A stretch of DNA of 64,000 nt from assembly GCF_003597395.2 (NCBI RefSeq), contig NC_133773.1:144891183-144955182 (forward strand), in the 5' to 3' direction. The notes beneath the pieces were generated by a model. It saw nothing but the letters and a program-made list of their open reading frames with translations, was not told the origin of the DNA and searched no databases. Within the stretch, counting starts at the first letter, position 1. Each line of letters begins with the position of its first letter. A program made the translations under genes and the position numbers. The DNA comes from Chelonoidis abingdonii. Lineage: Eukaryota > Chordata > Testudines > Testudinidae. Positions 10,955 to 23,585 of the stretch are shown piece after piece.

Positions 10955-12795
10955 TCAGGCTGCTGGATGATGGAGGTTGAAAAGGAGCACTCAAGGAACA
11001 GAAGGCTGTTGTGGAGAAGCTAAACGAATCCTTTGCATCTGTCTTCACTGCAGAGAATGTGATGGAGATTCCCATACCTGAGCTATTCTTTTAAGGAGGC
11101 AAATCTGAGGAACTGTCCCTGATTGAGGTGTCATTAGAGAAGGTTTTCGAGCAAACTGGAAAATTAAACAGAAAGGTGTCACCAGGACCAGATGGTATTC
11201 ACCCAAGAGTTCTGAAGGAACTCGCATATGAACCTGCAGAATTACTAACCCTGGTATGTAACCCATCATTTCCATCAGCCTCTGGAACAGATGACTGAAG
11301 GGCTGCTAATGTGATGCTGATCTTCAAAAAAGGCTCCAGAGGCAATCCTGGGAATTACAGACTGGTGAGCCTAACTTCATTATATTTTCAGCCAATTTGC
11401 CTAGTACTAATGAACAAAATTATAAGACACCTAGATGAACATGATATGCTGGGGAAGGGTCAACTTTGGTGAGGCGTGATTTCCCTTTAGAAATCTACTA
11501 AAATTCTTTGAGGGGGTCAACAAGCATGTGGATAAGAGTGATCCAGTGGATATAGCGTATTGGGACTTTCAGAAAGCCTTTGACAAGGTCCCTCACCAAA
11601 GGCTCTTCAGCAAAGTAAGGAGTCCTGGGATAATAGGAAAGGTTCTCTTATGAATTGGTAAGTGGTCAAAGATAGAAAACAAAGAGGAGTAGGGGATCAG
11701 TTTTCACAATGGGAAGAGGTAAATGGTGGGATCCCCCAAGGATCTTTGTTAGGACTGATTAGTGTTCAACATATAAATGATCTGGGAAATGGGATCAATA
11801 GTCAAGCTGCACATGTGGCAGAAGATACAAACTGACTCAAGATAGTTAAATCCAAACCTAACTGTGAACAGTTGCAAAGAGATCTCGCAAAATGGGGTCT
11901 TGGGACAAGAAAATTGCATTTATGAACATTGAATTTCATCTGCCAAGTCATGCACATTGGAAAACATAATCCCAGCTATGCATACAAAATGGTGGGGTCT
12001 AAATTAGCTGTTGCCACTCAAGAAATAGATCTTGGAGTTGTGAATAGTTGTGGCAGTCCAAAAAGCTAGCAATGTTAGGAGACATTAGGAAAAGGCTAGA
12101 AAATAAAACAGAAAATGTCTTAATGTAAGTCCAGAGTATGCTCACACTTGAACCCTGTGTGCAGTTCTGGTAACCTCATCTCAAAAAAAGATAAAAGTTA
12201 AAGTACAAAGAAGGGCAACAAAACTGATTAGAGGGATGGAACAGCTTCCGTATGAGGAGAGATTAAAAGGACAGGGACTTCTCAGTTTGGAAAAGAGATG
12301 ACTAAGGGGGAATACGCTAGAGGTCTATACAGTCATGACTGGTGAGGAGAAAGTGAATAAGAAAGTGTTATTTACCCCTTCATAGAACACAAGAACCAGG
12401 CGCCACCCAACCAAATTAACAGGCAGTAGATTTAAAACAAACAAAAGGAAGTACTACCTTACTCAATGCACAGTCAACCTGTGGAACTTGTTGCCAGGGG
12501 ATGTTGTGAAGGCCAAAAGTATCACTGGGTTCAAAAAAGAATTGGACAAGTTCATGGAGGACAGGTCCAGCAATGGCTATTAGCCAAGATGGTCAGGGAT
12601 GCAGCCCCATGCTCTGGATGTCCCTAAACCTACTGCCCGAAGCTGGGAGTGGACAAACATAGATTGCTCACCAATTGCCCTGGTCTGTTAATTTTGTCTG
12701 AAGCATCTTGCACCAGCCACTGTTGGCAGACAGGATACTGGGTTAAATTTGCCATTGATCTGACTCAGGCTGGCTGTTCTGATGTTCTTACACTC
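10955..12795 (+). pseudogene. CR1 LINE ORF2 relic (reverse transcriptase to 3' end)
   Basis: The plus strand encodes, in pieces and with many stops and shifts, KLNESFASVFTAENV, SPGPDGIHPRVLKEL, DFQKAFDKVPHQRL, an AEDTN remnant of the catalytic aspartate box, and [23 protein letters not shown] end sequence. A CR1 3' region follows. It is the longest CR1 copy here (~1.8 kb) and is clearly dead. Confidence 0.9.
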
Positions 12796-12986
12796 TGCTT
12801 AGTTTGTATTTCCTCTGGGAGTCCGAGCACACAGGGCCCAAGGACTCTGAGAAGCGGTGGAGAGACTGGGGGAATGGAGAAGACACTGGGATGCTCCAGA
12901 GGGACTGGAGAGAAGCTAGATGAATTGCTGTAGCTTTTATAAGATTTTTCTGGTCTATATTATTGTGGCTGAGGTCTCTGTTGGGC

Positions 12987-13300
12987 AGGGGTCGGCAACC
13001 TTTCAGAAGTGCTGTGCCGAGTCTTCATTTATTCACTCTAATTGAAGGTTTCACGTGCCAGTAATACATGTTAACATTTTTAGAAGGTCTCTTTCTATAA
13101 GTCTATAATGTATAACAAAACTATTATTGTATGTAAAGTAAATAAGGTTTTTTAAATGTTTAAGAAGCTTCATTTAAAATTAAATTAAAATGCAGAGCCC
13201 CCCAGACCTTGGCCAGGACCCGGCCAGTGTGAGTGCCACTGAAAATCAGCTTGTGTGCCAGCATCGGCACACGTGCCACAGGTTGCCTACCCCTGGGCTA
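12987..13300. mobile_element. hAT-like element ('GGGGTCGGCAACC' ends)
   Basis: It starts GGCAGGGGTCGGCAACCTTTC and ends CAGGTTGCCTACCCCTGG, imperfect inverted termini. The AT-rich centre (ACTATTATTGTATG) and the GTGCCAGCATCGGCACACG segment are typical of this short non-autonomous family. Confidence 0.75.
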
Positions 13301-14649
13301 AGGTCCTTAACTGCACATCTTAGCTCCACCGCTGCCATCTACAGGTGGGAACTGGATCAGCACTCTACTCTAAGGCAGCTGATTCTCTGTTCCACCTGGC
13401 CTCACTAGCCAGAAAAGGAGGAAAAAACATGCAGAGGCCACCATGGGAAACCAAGGGAATGGATGTGATGGTCACCTTGAGGAGCTGGCAGGAAGGCAGG
13501 TACTTGCCAGAGTCGAGAACAACTGTTCCCGCTCTACAACTAGCCACTTGCAGGGGTAATAATCAGCTTGGGGGGAAATAGACTCTTTCTGAACAGCCAT
13601 GCTGGGATTGCACTGGGACCCCAGACTAAGATTTATGTAGCTTGTAGGCCCTGCCCCAAGGCACTGTCTTTGTTCCATGGTTGTACAGCACCTGGCACTG
13701 TGGAGTCCAGGTCCAGTAGGACTTCTGTCCACTCTGTCTTTGTATTGCAGTCGTAATGATCAAGGACTGAGGAGGCAAGACTGAAAAAGCCTGGCTATGG
13801 GCAAGGGTGTGTGCCATGCCAACATCCTACAACTTTGTGAGCTCTCTGGAGAGGCAGAGATGAGTCCCTTGACCCAAGGGGGTGTAACTAGGGGTCCTGG
13901 CATAGTCGTAGGTTGAAGATCAGGAGAAGTGTCCTGCCAATGGGATGAACTTAGCTGGCCACCGGTTTCCTGAAGGGAAGAGATGGTAATCAGCCAGTCT
14001 GGGCTATTTAAAACCAGCCTGGACGAACATGAGGCAGTGTCTCACAGGCAGTCCTGCACTGCCTGGCAGGGAGTGTATGGGGATCTCCTAACTCTGTTCT
14101 GGCTCTGATCTCTGTTCTATGAAATACATAATGTGGAACCACGGGAATGGGCTTTATGATACTGACATATTGTATTGGCCTGTTTTTTCATGACTATTTT
14201 ACACCAGGCATAATTCCAATAACAGATGAGCATGAACAGCCCGGCTCCCGTTAACAACACGGCAACAGCGTGTTGCCCGATTCTTTTGTGGTTATTGATT
14301 TATTAGTGATTCCCAGTTAATTCTGATTGAAAGAGCTGGGGGACTGTACGGTTCTAATCCCAGAAACAGGCACAACAGAATGAAGGTTTTTAAATGCAAT
14401 GTCTAGCTGGGACTCCCAGCGTGCACTGCGAAGACACTGTCTGAGGGGAAAGCAAAACTCTGCAATTGTATTAGCACAAGTCATTAAGACACCGAAGCTC
14501 GGAACCACATACAGCTATAGCAGTAATATAAAGTGAATGTTCTTGTGCACCCTGGGGATCTGGGGTGCGAGACAGACACAGCCCTGTCCTGGCATACCAA
14601 ATGCAGCCGCTGGTGCAGATCAAGGCAAAGCAACCCTTCTTACATGGAA
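13301..14649. other. No gene seen; CR1 tail trace
   Basis: About 13990-14120 resembles a CR1 3' tail (GGCTATTTAAAACCAGCCTGG, then CACTGCCTGGCAGG). Other short frames have no support. Confidence 0.4.
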
Positions 14650-14990
14650 CTCTGGCCTAGTGTAGATTAAGTTCCTTGAGTCTCTCACTACAAGGCAGTT
14701 TTCTGATCCCTTCATCATTCTCATGGTTCTTCTCTGAACCCTTCTCCAATTTATCCACATCCTCCTTCAATCGGAGGCAGCAGAACTGGACACAGGATTC
14801 CAGCAGTGGTTGCACTGGTGCCAGATACAGAGGTAAAATCACCTCCCTGCTGTCTTTGCGAGTCCCCTGTCTGTGCATCCCAGGATTGCATTAGCTCTTT
14901 CGGCCTCTGTGTTGCACCAGGAGCTTGTGTTCAGCTAATAATTCCTGTCTGAATGCCGCTGGGCTTGTGCTGTAGCATTAATTATGTGTT
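14650..14990 (-). mobile_element. CR1 fragment
   Basis: The minus-strand frame reads LESCVQFCCLRLKEDVDKLE and ends SERLKELNL, from the C-terminal third of CR1 ORF2. It is shifted and truncated. Confidence 0.75.
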
Positions 14991-15759
14991 AGGGCTCCTA
15001 GACCCTTGGGGTCTTTTTAATTAGTATTTCACTTGAAACAAATATAATAAGCATTATCCCCATTTTATTTTAGTTATCTACCGCCAGGGGGAGGCAGGGT
15101 TGTGAGTTTTAATGTATTACGTGAGAGATCATTGCAAGGCATATTGAGATCCTATCCTAGGATGAAAGGCTCCACATAAGGCAAAACCCAATTACAGCAA
15201 TAACAATTAATAACATAATGTAGCAAGCCTAAGTCAGCTCTTAGCAGCAGCCCTGTGACCTCAAACCTGTGCACTTTATGCAATGGTCAGGAAGAACCCA
15301 AAACTCTGCCTCCAACAAATCAATGTGCATTACAGACATCCCAGGGATTAGTATAAACAGTGAGTCAAATTGAATACTCCTGTGGATTTATCTGAGGAGG
15401 AAGGCCTGGTGGTTTTTTAGAAGATACTTGGCCAGATGGTAAATCCCTGGCCTCCAGTTTACCTTCTGACCTAATGTGAGCTACTCGCGTTGCCTTTAAA
15501 CCGTGTTAGGGAAGGATTTGGTGTAAGACGCTTTGCTCCAGCCTGAAAGGAAAAGGAGAGAGCGAAGACAAGCTGAGAAATAGACCTTTGCAACTAGTCC
15601 CTGCAGATGCAATCATAGGTTTGCTTTCCAGATGCCATCTAGGACTTGAGGCTCAAAAGTAGCTGTGAGGAGACAGCGGTTCTGTTTCTGTCTCTGCTGG
15701 TGACCTGCGGGCAGAGCTTGTGCCTCTGTTTCTCTTTATCTGGCTGAGGCCTTGTCTAC
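14991..15759. other. No gene seen
   Basis: AT-neutral sequence without a convincing frame, repeat end or splice pair. Confidence 0.4.
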
Positions 15760-16010
15760 ACGCAGTAGTTAAGATCTAGGACAGGAAGGGAATGCCTGGG
15801 CCATTAAGTCCAGTCTCTGCTAACACAGCCTTCCCCGTCATATCATCCTGTTCATAAACTTAGCATGCTCAGTCTTCAAATGAGTTCAGTTGTTTCCCCA
15901 CCTCCTGGACCCATTGCGAGGCTGATCCAGAACCTCCCTCCTCTGATGGTTAGAAACCTTCTTCTCATTTCCAGCCTCAGTTTATTCCTGGCTGGTTTCT
16001 CCCCCTAGGC
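15760..16010 (-). mobile_element. CR1 3'-end fragment
   Basis: AGGCTGATCCAGAACCTCCC and GATGGTTAGAAACCTTCTTC are the complement of the CR1 ends at 4045-4110 and 7700-7750. Confidence 0.65.
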
Positions 16011-16490
16011 GGCGGGTATAATAGGCCAAGGGAGGCTAAGCCTTCCCTGGTGCAGCCGCTGCCGACCTGTCGCTGGATGCCTGGGCCGGGGTGGCCCCAC
16101 CTGTTCTTCACCTCCTCCTCTTCCTGCTCTGCCCCTTCTACAAGGTCCCCACTGCCTGGGGAGTCCCTCCTCTACTCCAGCCCCCCTCTCCTGAGGTCCC
16201 TGATGCTCACTGCATCCCCCCTCCTCACGCCCCCCGCTCCATGCATGGAGACGAGGGACACAGAGAGCAGGAGTGGTGGGGGTCTTGTGGGGGGCGTAGC
16301 AGGGTGAAGGAGAGGAGGGACCTTGGGAAGCTGCGGGGGAGTAGGGGCTCAGTGGGGGAGGGGGCTGAGTGGGGGAGGGGAAGGGGCAGGGCCTGGGGCA
16401 GAGCAGGGGTGGAGTGTGGGCAGGGCCTCTCGCAGAAGAGGTGGGACAGGGCACTAGCCTCCCCTTGGGTAAGCTTCACTTGCTGCCCAT
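16011..16490 (-). repeat. GC-rich repeat, inverted relative to the 9119 copy
   Basis: Read on the minus strand it gives TGAAGCTTACCCAAGGGGAGG and CACTCCACCCCTGCTCTGCC, collinear with TGAAGCTTCCCCTGGGTGAG and the CTGCTCCACCCC section at 9121-9210. The 254-codon frame across it is a product of GC-rich low complexity. Confidence 0.6.
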
Positions 16491-16839
16491 GTTTCTCCAC
16501 ATTTGTTGTGGGCCACCATCGCTCTTCTCCTCCCCTGAGGTATTTACGGGAAGAGGCAGAGCCCTGCTCACCCTGCAGACGAGCCAGGCTCTGTCTTGTC
16601 TCCTCTCTTATGCTCGGGGCTGCACGTCAAGCTGTCTGCAGTGACTCGAGAGCACAAGGACCAGCCTCCGGCGAAGCTGTTAGGAAGCAGGGCATACCCC
16701 CTCCCCCCCCATGGGCTGTGAGTTCTGTACTTCGAGTTCATCCACCGAGCATCAAGTGTGAACTCCTCGGATATCATCACAGCCTAACCATGATGTCACA
16801 GCCAGTCCCTGGGGTTCTCCGATCTGTCTCGCTACCAGG

Positions 16840-17240
16840 TGAGCTGCCTTTGTGATGCATGGTCCCTCACAGCACTATTCCGGTTACTCCCAGTCCCAAA
16901 GGCCCAGTCATTTAACCCAAGTCAGTTGCAACTTAGACCTCACACCAAAGACAACACTTGTAGTCAATCCTACAATAAAATGTACAGATTTATTACACAG
17001 GAAAGGAGAGTTATTTACAGGGTTAAAGCAGGTGAACAGAGACACACACAGATGAGTTCCACTCTTACATTTCAAAAAGTCATAGATGCTTCGCTGAGAA
17101 GCAAGGTCTTTATGCCCTGCAGAGCTAATCCAGGCTAATCACTGGGGATCTGCTGCGTATGCTCAGTAAGTCTTGCTCCACACAGCACAAAGCTACAATT
17201 CCTTCTTGCTAGGGAGATTTTATCCCTTCCCTGCTTCTGC
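16840..17240 (-). repeat. Suspected dispersed repeat
   Basis: CACAGCACTATTCCGGTTAC, CACACCAAAGACAACACTTG and ACAGATTTATTACACAGG have the look of a high-copy reptilian element in minus orientation (an AATAAATC motif is readable on that strand). There is no second copy in the window to confirm it. Confidence 0.3.
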
Positions 17241-19819
17241 TTTACTGATTTACACAGGCTGAGGGCTGAGTCCTGTCACCGATCTTTTCCCAAGTCTGCT
17301 TTCCTTTTCCTTGTGCTCCTAGTTTGTCCTTGGGGCACCTGGTTTGAGCCAGGGGCTGCTGGCTCCCGAGGAAGCTGGGCTTCACAGAGCCATGGGGAGT
17401 GGGACTGAAGACCCAAGACCCAGAGCCCGTTCCTTTTCTGCAGAGCAGGATGGCGAGTTGCCAACAGCTCTGGGGACGACATGGCATTAGGCAGCACTTT
17501 GCATGACAATGGAGGGGGAAAACAGGGTCCCGGATGCCAGCGATAGGAGTGTCTGTGCGGCAGCACCCGATTTACATGTGTCAGAGCTGTGGAATTATGT
17601 TCAGTGTCTCCATTGTGCAGCGTGACACTTCCTGACAGAGATTGCTGTCACCTCACCCAAACACGCAAGCCGGAATTTCTGTGCTTGCCTGACACTAAGT
17701 GGTATGTTTGGGAACTGACTGAACGCAGCACGGTAAACGGTATTCTAATGCCATCGTGTCTGATTGCGCCGGGGTTGCCGTGGAGATGCCGCATGGCTTT
17801 GGTCTGGCTCTGGCCCACCTCCTCCAAAGAGCCAGCGGTGCAGGTAGCCAGGTGACACACACATACACCAGTTCTGGGGTTATGCAGCCCCGCAGCTCTT
17901 GTAGGCCTGTCCACAATTCCTCCCAGGGACTGGGACAGAGGGAGACCCCTTGGAATGACGCTAAGCGGAACAGGAGCCAGAGGGAACGGCAGGGTGTGTC
18001 TGTGTCCAACCGCCTCAAGAAAGAATTCCCTTCTCTGCCAGGTTCTGCTCTCAGCCACACCAGCGTATACCCAGAGTCACGCGCTGCTTTCAAAGGGGCA
18101 GCCTTGGACACAGTGCGAGGAGTCAGTCAAAGCTCTGCTGGCACCAGTGGCAGAGTAACACCCGTGCCCTCTAATACAGAGCCACAGAAGGAGTCTCCAT
18201 CCCTCTGTATGAGGACTGCAGGAGAGCCCTTGGCATTTTCCTTCTGGTCAGTGAGCTACATCTCTCCCAAAGTCACCAGGCCTGCCCAGTCATCAGTGGA
18301 GCCTGGGATGAGGGGGAATCCATCCTGCCACAGCCCCTGAGGGGCTCAGAGACAGAGTAGATACTGCCTCCGCTGGGGTGAATTGGGGAACCATCAACAG
18401 CTGGGAGAAGAGTCTAGGGAGCAGGCAGAAGGTCGTGGCTAGATATTTAAGGGAGGAAGAAAGGTGGGAAATGGTTCAAGCGACCTCCAGGGACAAAGCC
18501 CGGAAAGAGATATACTGGGAAGCAGCAGTGAGTCTGAGCACGCAGATCTTAGCTGCATCCCTGGCTGGAGAGCCTGGGTCCCCCTCTTGTCACCAGAGAA
18601 ATGGATGTGAGAGCCCCCTCCCAATGCATGGAGGCCAAAGACTATTGAGTCCAGGGCGGGGGCAAAGACCTGGCATAAAGCCATTAGACTTTGTTTGTTG
18701 AAGCCTTGGCTACCCAGGAAAGGATGGGGACTATAAGCCACCTAGCCAGAAGGTTGAGCTGTGAGAAGCAGCAAAGCAAGGCTGGCTTGAGGGGGCTGTC
18801 AGCAGTGGGTGCCAGAGTCAATGGAGCAACGGCTCCAGGCTTAGCCACGGTGTGTGGTATTTCAAGGAGGGTTCTTCTTGAAGTCACATGAATAAGCATA
18901 ACAAACCCCAGCACAGAATTTCAGGAGGCTTGAACCTGAAACCTTTAGCACCACAGGAGACACAGGACCCACCTGCGCTATAGGAATAACCCCACTAGAA
19001 AGCAGTAGTAGGCTGTTATCTTCTGTGTTGGTGTCTCTCGGCCATCTGAGGTTGGCAATCCCTTATTCAAAGTCAAACGTTTTCATGACCCCCTTACATG
19101 ATTCCCAAAAGTAAGAGGTTGGGCAGGGAGTGGTGGTGGTGGAAGTCTATTGACGATAGCAATGCTAAGCCCATAAAACTGATCAGTGTGGTTTTTGAGA
19201 AGCTGACAGAGAACACGTGACTTTGATGGGCTGGGAAGTGGGGGAGTGAGATTTTCTTTGCCTCATGTTGCAATAACATTTTCCCAACACCTCACACTGC
19301 CCCCCATTGCCTTTTGTGATCCCACCAGTTGCAAAATGGACTCTGTGTGACAGCAGTGCCCTTTTTTGTAATCTGTCTTGTTTTCGGGTCACCAAGAAGG
19401 GTTTTGCTCCTGGTGGACCCTTCCCCTGCAGTGTGGGGGCAACTCAAGGCCAAGAGCGTGGAGCTAGCATGGGGCACTCTGGGAAGCAAAGCATGGCTGT
19501 TCGTGGTGAACCCATGGCAGGCAGGAGCCTTAGTGTGAAAAGTGAACAAGTGGTGTAGTGCTCTTTCAATTGTGACTTTTCATCCCTGGTTACCACGAGC
19601 TGGACCATTAAACCCACACTTGGGCACTTTTAATAAGTGACTTGATTTTTCAGGGGAGCCCAGGTCCAGCCGGGAGCTGCTGGGTGCTCAGCACCTTGGA
19701 ATGATCAGACCCCTTAACAAAGTAACTGAGTAAGGTTCTCGGTGCCTAAGGCTGTGAGAGGCCAGTTGTAGTTGTCTCCCTGGTGCTCTGATGTGGCATG
19801 CCATGCTCACATTCTCCAG
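17241..19819. other. No gene recognised
   Basis: Open frames up to 194 codons (17756-18340, +) overlap equally long minus-strand frames and show no domain, signal or splice pattern. I regard them as chance. Confidence 0.4.
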
Positions 19820-19946
19820 CTGGCGACCTTCACCTTTGTGAAGGAGTCCGTGCCCATGGCATGCCAGGAATACGGACAGTCACTGCCACGGAAGATCCTC
19901 TCATATGAGCCTGGGGTGGATGCCTTCTTTAACACACCAGCCAGCG
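19820..19946 (+). CDS. Unidentified exon candidate (orphan)
   Basis: A good acceptor (CTCACATTCTCCAG) opens a phase-0 frame: LATFTFVKESVPMACQEYGQ, then SLPRKILSYEPGVDAFFNTPAS, then a GGTAAGT donor in phase 1. The composition is that of ordinary globular protein, with normal codon use and no repeat signature, unlike neighbouring frames. I do not recognise the family, and found no partner exons near it. It may belong to a gene whose other exons lie outside the window, to a non-mammalian gene, or be a relic of a lost one. Confidence 0.45.
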
Positions 19947-20566
19947 GTAAGTGACCATTTTTCACAGACACGGAGGGAAATTCTTCCCCTTAGCAAAACC
20001 CGGGATCACTTTAACCCTTGCACGTCTGATGGGGTTGCATGTCTAATCCCATTTATGGGTCAAGATGCTGAACCAGTGTTAACCAAGGCCAGGTCTATAT
20101 TTTTGCTTGAATCTCAGCCATGTGAAATCGCCTGGGAATTTCTGGAACAGAGAAATGTGAATGGTTCTTAGTCTCCAAGAAAAAAGCCTCTTTGTGTGAG
20201 TTAGTGTCGTGAGTATCAAAGTGCATTAGGAATAAAATAGATTATAATGACAAGAGAGCAGTATGATCATGTAATCTGACCTTCTGCATAACACAGAGAG
20301 ATTAACATACTTTTCCTTTCAAACATTCCTCCCAGCAGGATAAGTCATGGTACATTATTTCAGGACAGTAAATAAGCAGGAGAAAATATCAGCCGTCTAG
20401 ATCAAGACATGATGTAAGGTTCATGCGAGCAAAACAAACTCATGGAGAGATTTCATTCTGTTTTAGAAAAGATCCCAACGTCCTGACACAAAACACAGCC
20501 CCTTTCTCCCACACTGTGCTGTGCAAGTTCAACCCCCTCCATGGGTGAATTCCTGCTGGCTCCGAT
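19947..20566. other. No gene seen; CR1 trace
   Basis: GATCATGTAATCTGACCTTC at 20264-20283 with CATAACACAG is the complement of a CR1 3' end. The rest is unassigned. Confidence 0.4.
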
Positions 20567-20925
20567 TTCAGTGGTAGCCATGTTAGTCTGTATCAGCAAA
20601 AAAACCGAGGAGTCCTTGTGGCACCTTAGAGACTAACAAATTTATTTGGGCATAAGCTTTCGTGGGCTAGAACCCAATTCATCAGATGAATGAAGTAAAA
20701 AATAAAGGAGCAGGTATAAATACATAAAAGGATGGGGGTTGCTTTACCAAGTGTAAGGTCAGTCTAATGAGATAAATCAATTAGCAGCAGGATACTAAGG
20801 GAGGAAAAATAACTTTTGAGGTGGTAAGAGAGTGGCCCATTACAGACAGTTGAGAAGAAGGTGGGAGGAACAGTAGGTAGAAATTAGTATTGGGGAAATG
20901 AAGTTTAGGTTTTGTGATGACTTGC
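20567..20925 (+). repeat. 'TTAGTCTGTATCAGC' repeat, longest copy
   Basis: AGTGGTAGCCATGTTAGTCTG, GAGTCCTTGTGGCACCTTAG, GGCATAAGCTTTCGTGGGC and CATCAGATGAATGAAG form the left part. The downstream TGGCCCATTACAGACAGTTG and AGTTTAGGTTTTGTGATG belong to the same unit. Copies recur at 32465 and 63373. Confidence 0.75.
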
Positions 20926-21864
20926 AGCCTCACAGCGCCACCTATTGTTCATGCCGACGAAGGCTAGATCCAAGTAACCCTAGGGGGCTGGGAGCACTTA
21001 GAAGACGAGCTTTTAACAGCCCTGGTTGGCCACTCAAATGGATTAGCTAGATGGGCATCTATGGGGATAGACAGATTCATAGAGAATCTCATTTTATGCT
21101 GTAAACTATGACATTATGCCGTTTGGGGGGAGCAGCGTGGCTGGTTCAGGAGACTGGCCATGGGGGAATGCAGTCCCTCCCCTGGAGATCATGGGGTCCA
21201 TGGCTGGCCATGTTACCATTTGATGGCTCATTAGCGACCTGCACAACGTGGAGTGTGGGAATCTCAGCTGCAGCGAATAGGGGTCTATTGCAGCAGCCAC
21301 GCATGTAATTAGCATCGTTAGGAACATCTGTGTGGGGAGTGATTGGAAATGGTTCGGGGGAGGGTGACTTTTACCACTAGGCAATGCAGCCCAATGGCCC
21401 AAGGTCCTTACAGCATCCAGCCCCTCCAGATACAAGCCCCCCTTGACTTTCACAGCAGCTCAGCATAAGTCAGGAACGTGTAACTGCCAAGTGTGGAGCT
21501 CAGGATTTGGCCGTAGGCCTCTGACAGCCAAAGGAAGTTATCATCTGATGGCTCGTCAGTGGTCCGGTGCAAGATGAGTTTGCTAGGTCTGTGCAGCCAG
21601 GAACGCACGCTGCAGCCAGTAGCACTCGGCACCGCTTGACAGCCGCCAAGGGCTGGAGTGGGCATAGACAATGGGCAGCCCTCTCCGCATGCAGGCAGAC
21701 TGTGGGGCGTGGTGGGGTGGGAGTGTGGAGCTTATCCCGCCGCTGCCCCTGCTCTGAAGCCTCCAGGCCTTCCCCTTGGGAGCCTGATGATCTGTATTTG
21801 CAGAACTGGGAGCCTGGGATTATAAGCAATGGGATCAGCAGCAGAGAGGAGGCAGCACTTAAAG
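20926..21864. other. No gene seen
   Basis: Two short, partly similar pieces around 21160-21240 and 21535-21600 share words such as ATGGCTC and ACTG, but I cannot resolve a repeat. No exon was found. Confidence 0.35.
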
Positions 21865-22085
21865 CCCCCAGCCGAGATCAGGCTCCATGGGCTAGGTGCT
21901 GTACATACCCCAAACGAGAGACAGACCCCGCCCCCAGGAGCTCACAGTAGAGACAGACAAAGTATGAGAAGGGAACAGAAGTACGGGTGGGAGAAGTGAC
22001 TTGCTCAAGGTCACACAGTAGCTCAGTGGCAGAGCCAGGAATGAAGCCCAGGTCTCCTGACTTCTGCCCACTGGGGCCCACCGCC
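21865..22085 (+). repeat. MIR/L3-type ancient repeat
   Basis: CTAGGTGCTGTACATACCCC and GAGCTCACAGTAGAGACAGAC are followed by GTGACTTGCTCAAGGTCAC and GCAGAGCCAGGAATGAAGCC, the classical amniote L3/MIR words. Confidence 0.75.
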
Positions 22086-23426
22086 TCCCCTACCTAGCTG
22101 GTGAGCAGTGACCGTTGTGTTTCTGGAAGGAGGCCCACTTTGGAAGTGGTCACATGATCAATAACTGCTGTGGGAGCTAGCTCGGGAGCCAGGATCCCCC
22201 CGAGGTAGCAGGTGCGTCTACACTGCAGTGCAGGCGGGATTTGTGGCTCCCATCCACTAGCTGCGCTCTAGCGACCTTGCTAAGAATAGAAGTGAGAATG
22301 CCGCCCTATGGGCTCCAGCACTGGCTGCACAAGTGAGGACGCACCGAGAGGGGCCAGGGGAGCTAGGATGACATGGGGAAGGGACTGGAAGAGGAGTTGC
22401 TGCCTATAGTGGTGGTGGGTGGAGCCAGGACAGGAAGATTGGAGGATCAAATTCTTGGAGAAGGGAGCCAAGAGGGGGGCTGGCTTTCTTAGGGGAGAGG
22501 TACCTCTCTGTGCCTGTCTCCTTGCTAGCTAAGCCCCCACCAAGGAGGCACATGAATTGGGCCTGGTCCATGCTGCAGAGTTAACTTGACACAAGGCAGC
22601 CCATGTCAACCTAACCAAGGAAGTGTCTACATTTCAATTTCGCTCCTGCCAACATGCCAGCTACCCCATTCTCCAGCTGGGCAGGGGCAAGGTCGCTGTT
22701 GTTAGGTCGACGCAGGGTCAGTGTGGACCCCACGGTGCTTATGTCGACTGTTTCTGGCTTTCAGGAGCCTTCCCGCAATGCCCCGCACTGACAGTACAAC
22801 CGATACAAGGGGAGGATGCACAGAGCCAACCCAAGGAGCGGCACAGGGGCACGCACAAGCGAGGGAACCACTGTGGCAGCTGTCTGCCGCTATACATTTG
22901 TTGGGTTTAATTTTGTAGAGTAGACGTGGCCTCGAGTGTATGGACTATTTGTGCTACGTGTTTGCCTTAAAGAATCTTTTGCGCCACTTGCCCACTCCAT
23001 CTCTCCGATCCGCCCCTGCCCTCTCTGCAGGTTGTGGCTGACCCCCCTCTGATGCAGATGGGAGCAGCCTGCCCAGCTGTGGAGTTGAATCTCCCTGCAG
23101 GAGGCAGGTCTCTTTGGCTTTATCATCAGTCTGGTCAATCACAGGCCAGGAGTGTCAGGGAGAGCAGGGAGTGGAGCACCGGGCAGCTGGAATCAGAGCA
23201 GACGCTGCAGTTCTGATACCAGGCCCTGTGGTGAACTGGATTGTCCATGGGGCTGCAGGGAAAGGAGTCAGACCAGAGGGCTGGCTGCACAACTAGAGGG
23301 GAGTTGATGGCCGGGGAGTGAGTGCTTAAGCAGGAGACCAGGATCACAGAAGTGTGGGGTCAGGTCCTAGCTCCTCTGCAGACGCTATGTGTAGGAGCAG
23401 GCAAGTCATACTCTGTGCCTCAGTTG
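22086..23426. other. No gene seen
   Basis: Open frames of 60-95 codons overlap on both strands without recognisable domains. No splice-supported exon was found. Confidence 0.4.
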
Positions 23427-23585
23427 CAGGACTGGCCAGAGGATTCAGGGGCCCTGGGGCAAAGCAATTTTGGGGACCCCTTCCCTAAAAAAAAGTTGCA
23501 ATACTATATTTTTGTGGAGGGCCCTGTGGGGCCCGGGGAAAATTGCCCCACTTGCCCCACCCATCTGGGCGGCCCTGCTCAGTTC
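23427..23585. mobile_element. MITE-like element, short copy of the 42268 family
   Basis: CAGAGGATTCAGGGGCCCTG and GAAAATTGCCCCACTTGCCC are shared with the longer copy at 42268-42535. Non-coding. Confidence 0.6.

Noticed and set aside
16091..16855. A 254-codon frame beginning with a signal-like LHLLLFLLCPF stretch
   Set aside because: The frame crosses a GC-rich repeat present elsewhere in the window and then ordinary sequence. No domain, and equally long frames exist on the other strand.
17756..18340. A 194-codon plus-strand frame as a gene
   Set aside because: Two minus-strand frames of similar length overlap it. There is no signal, domain or splice context, and the codon pattern is unremarkable.
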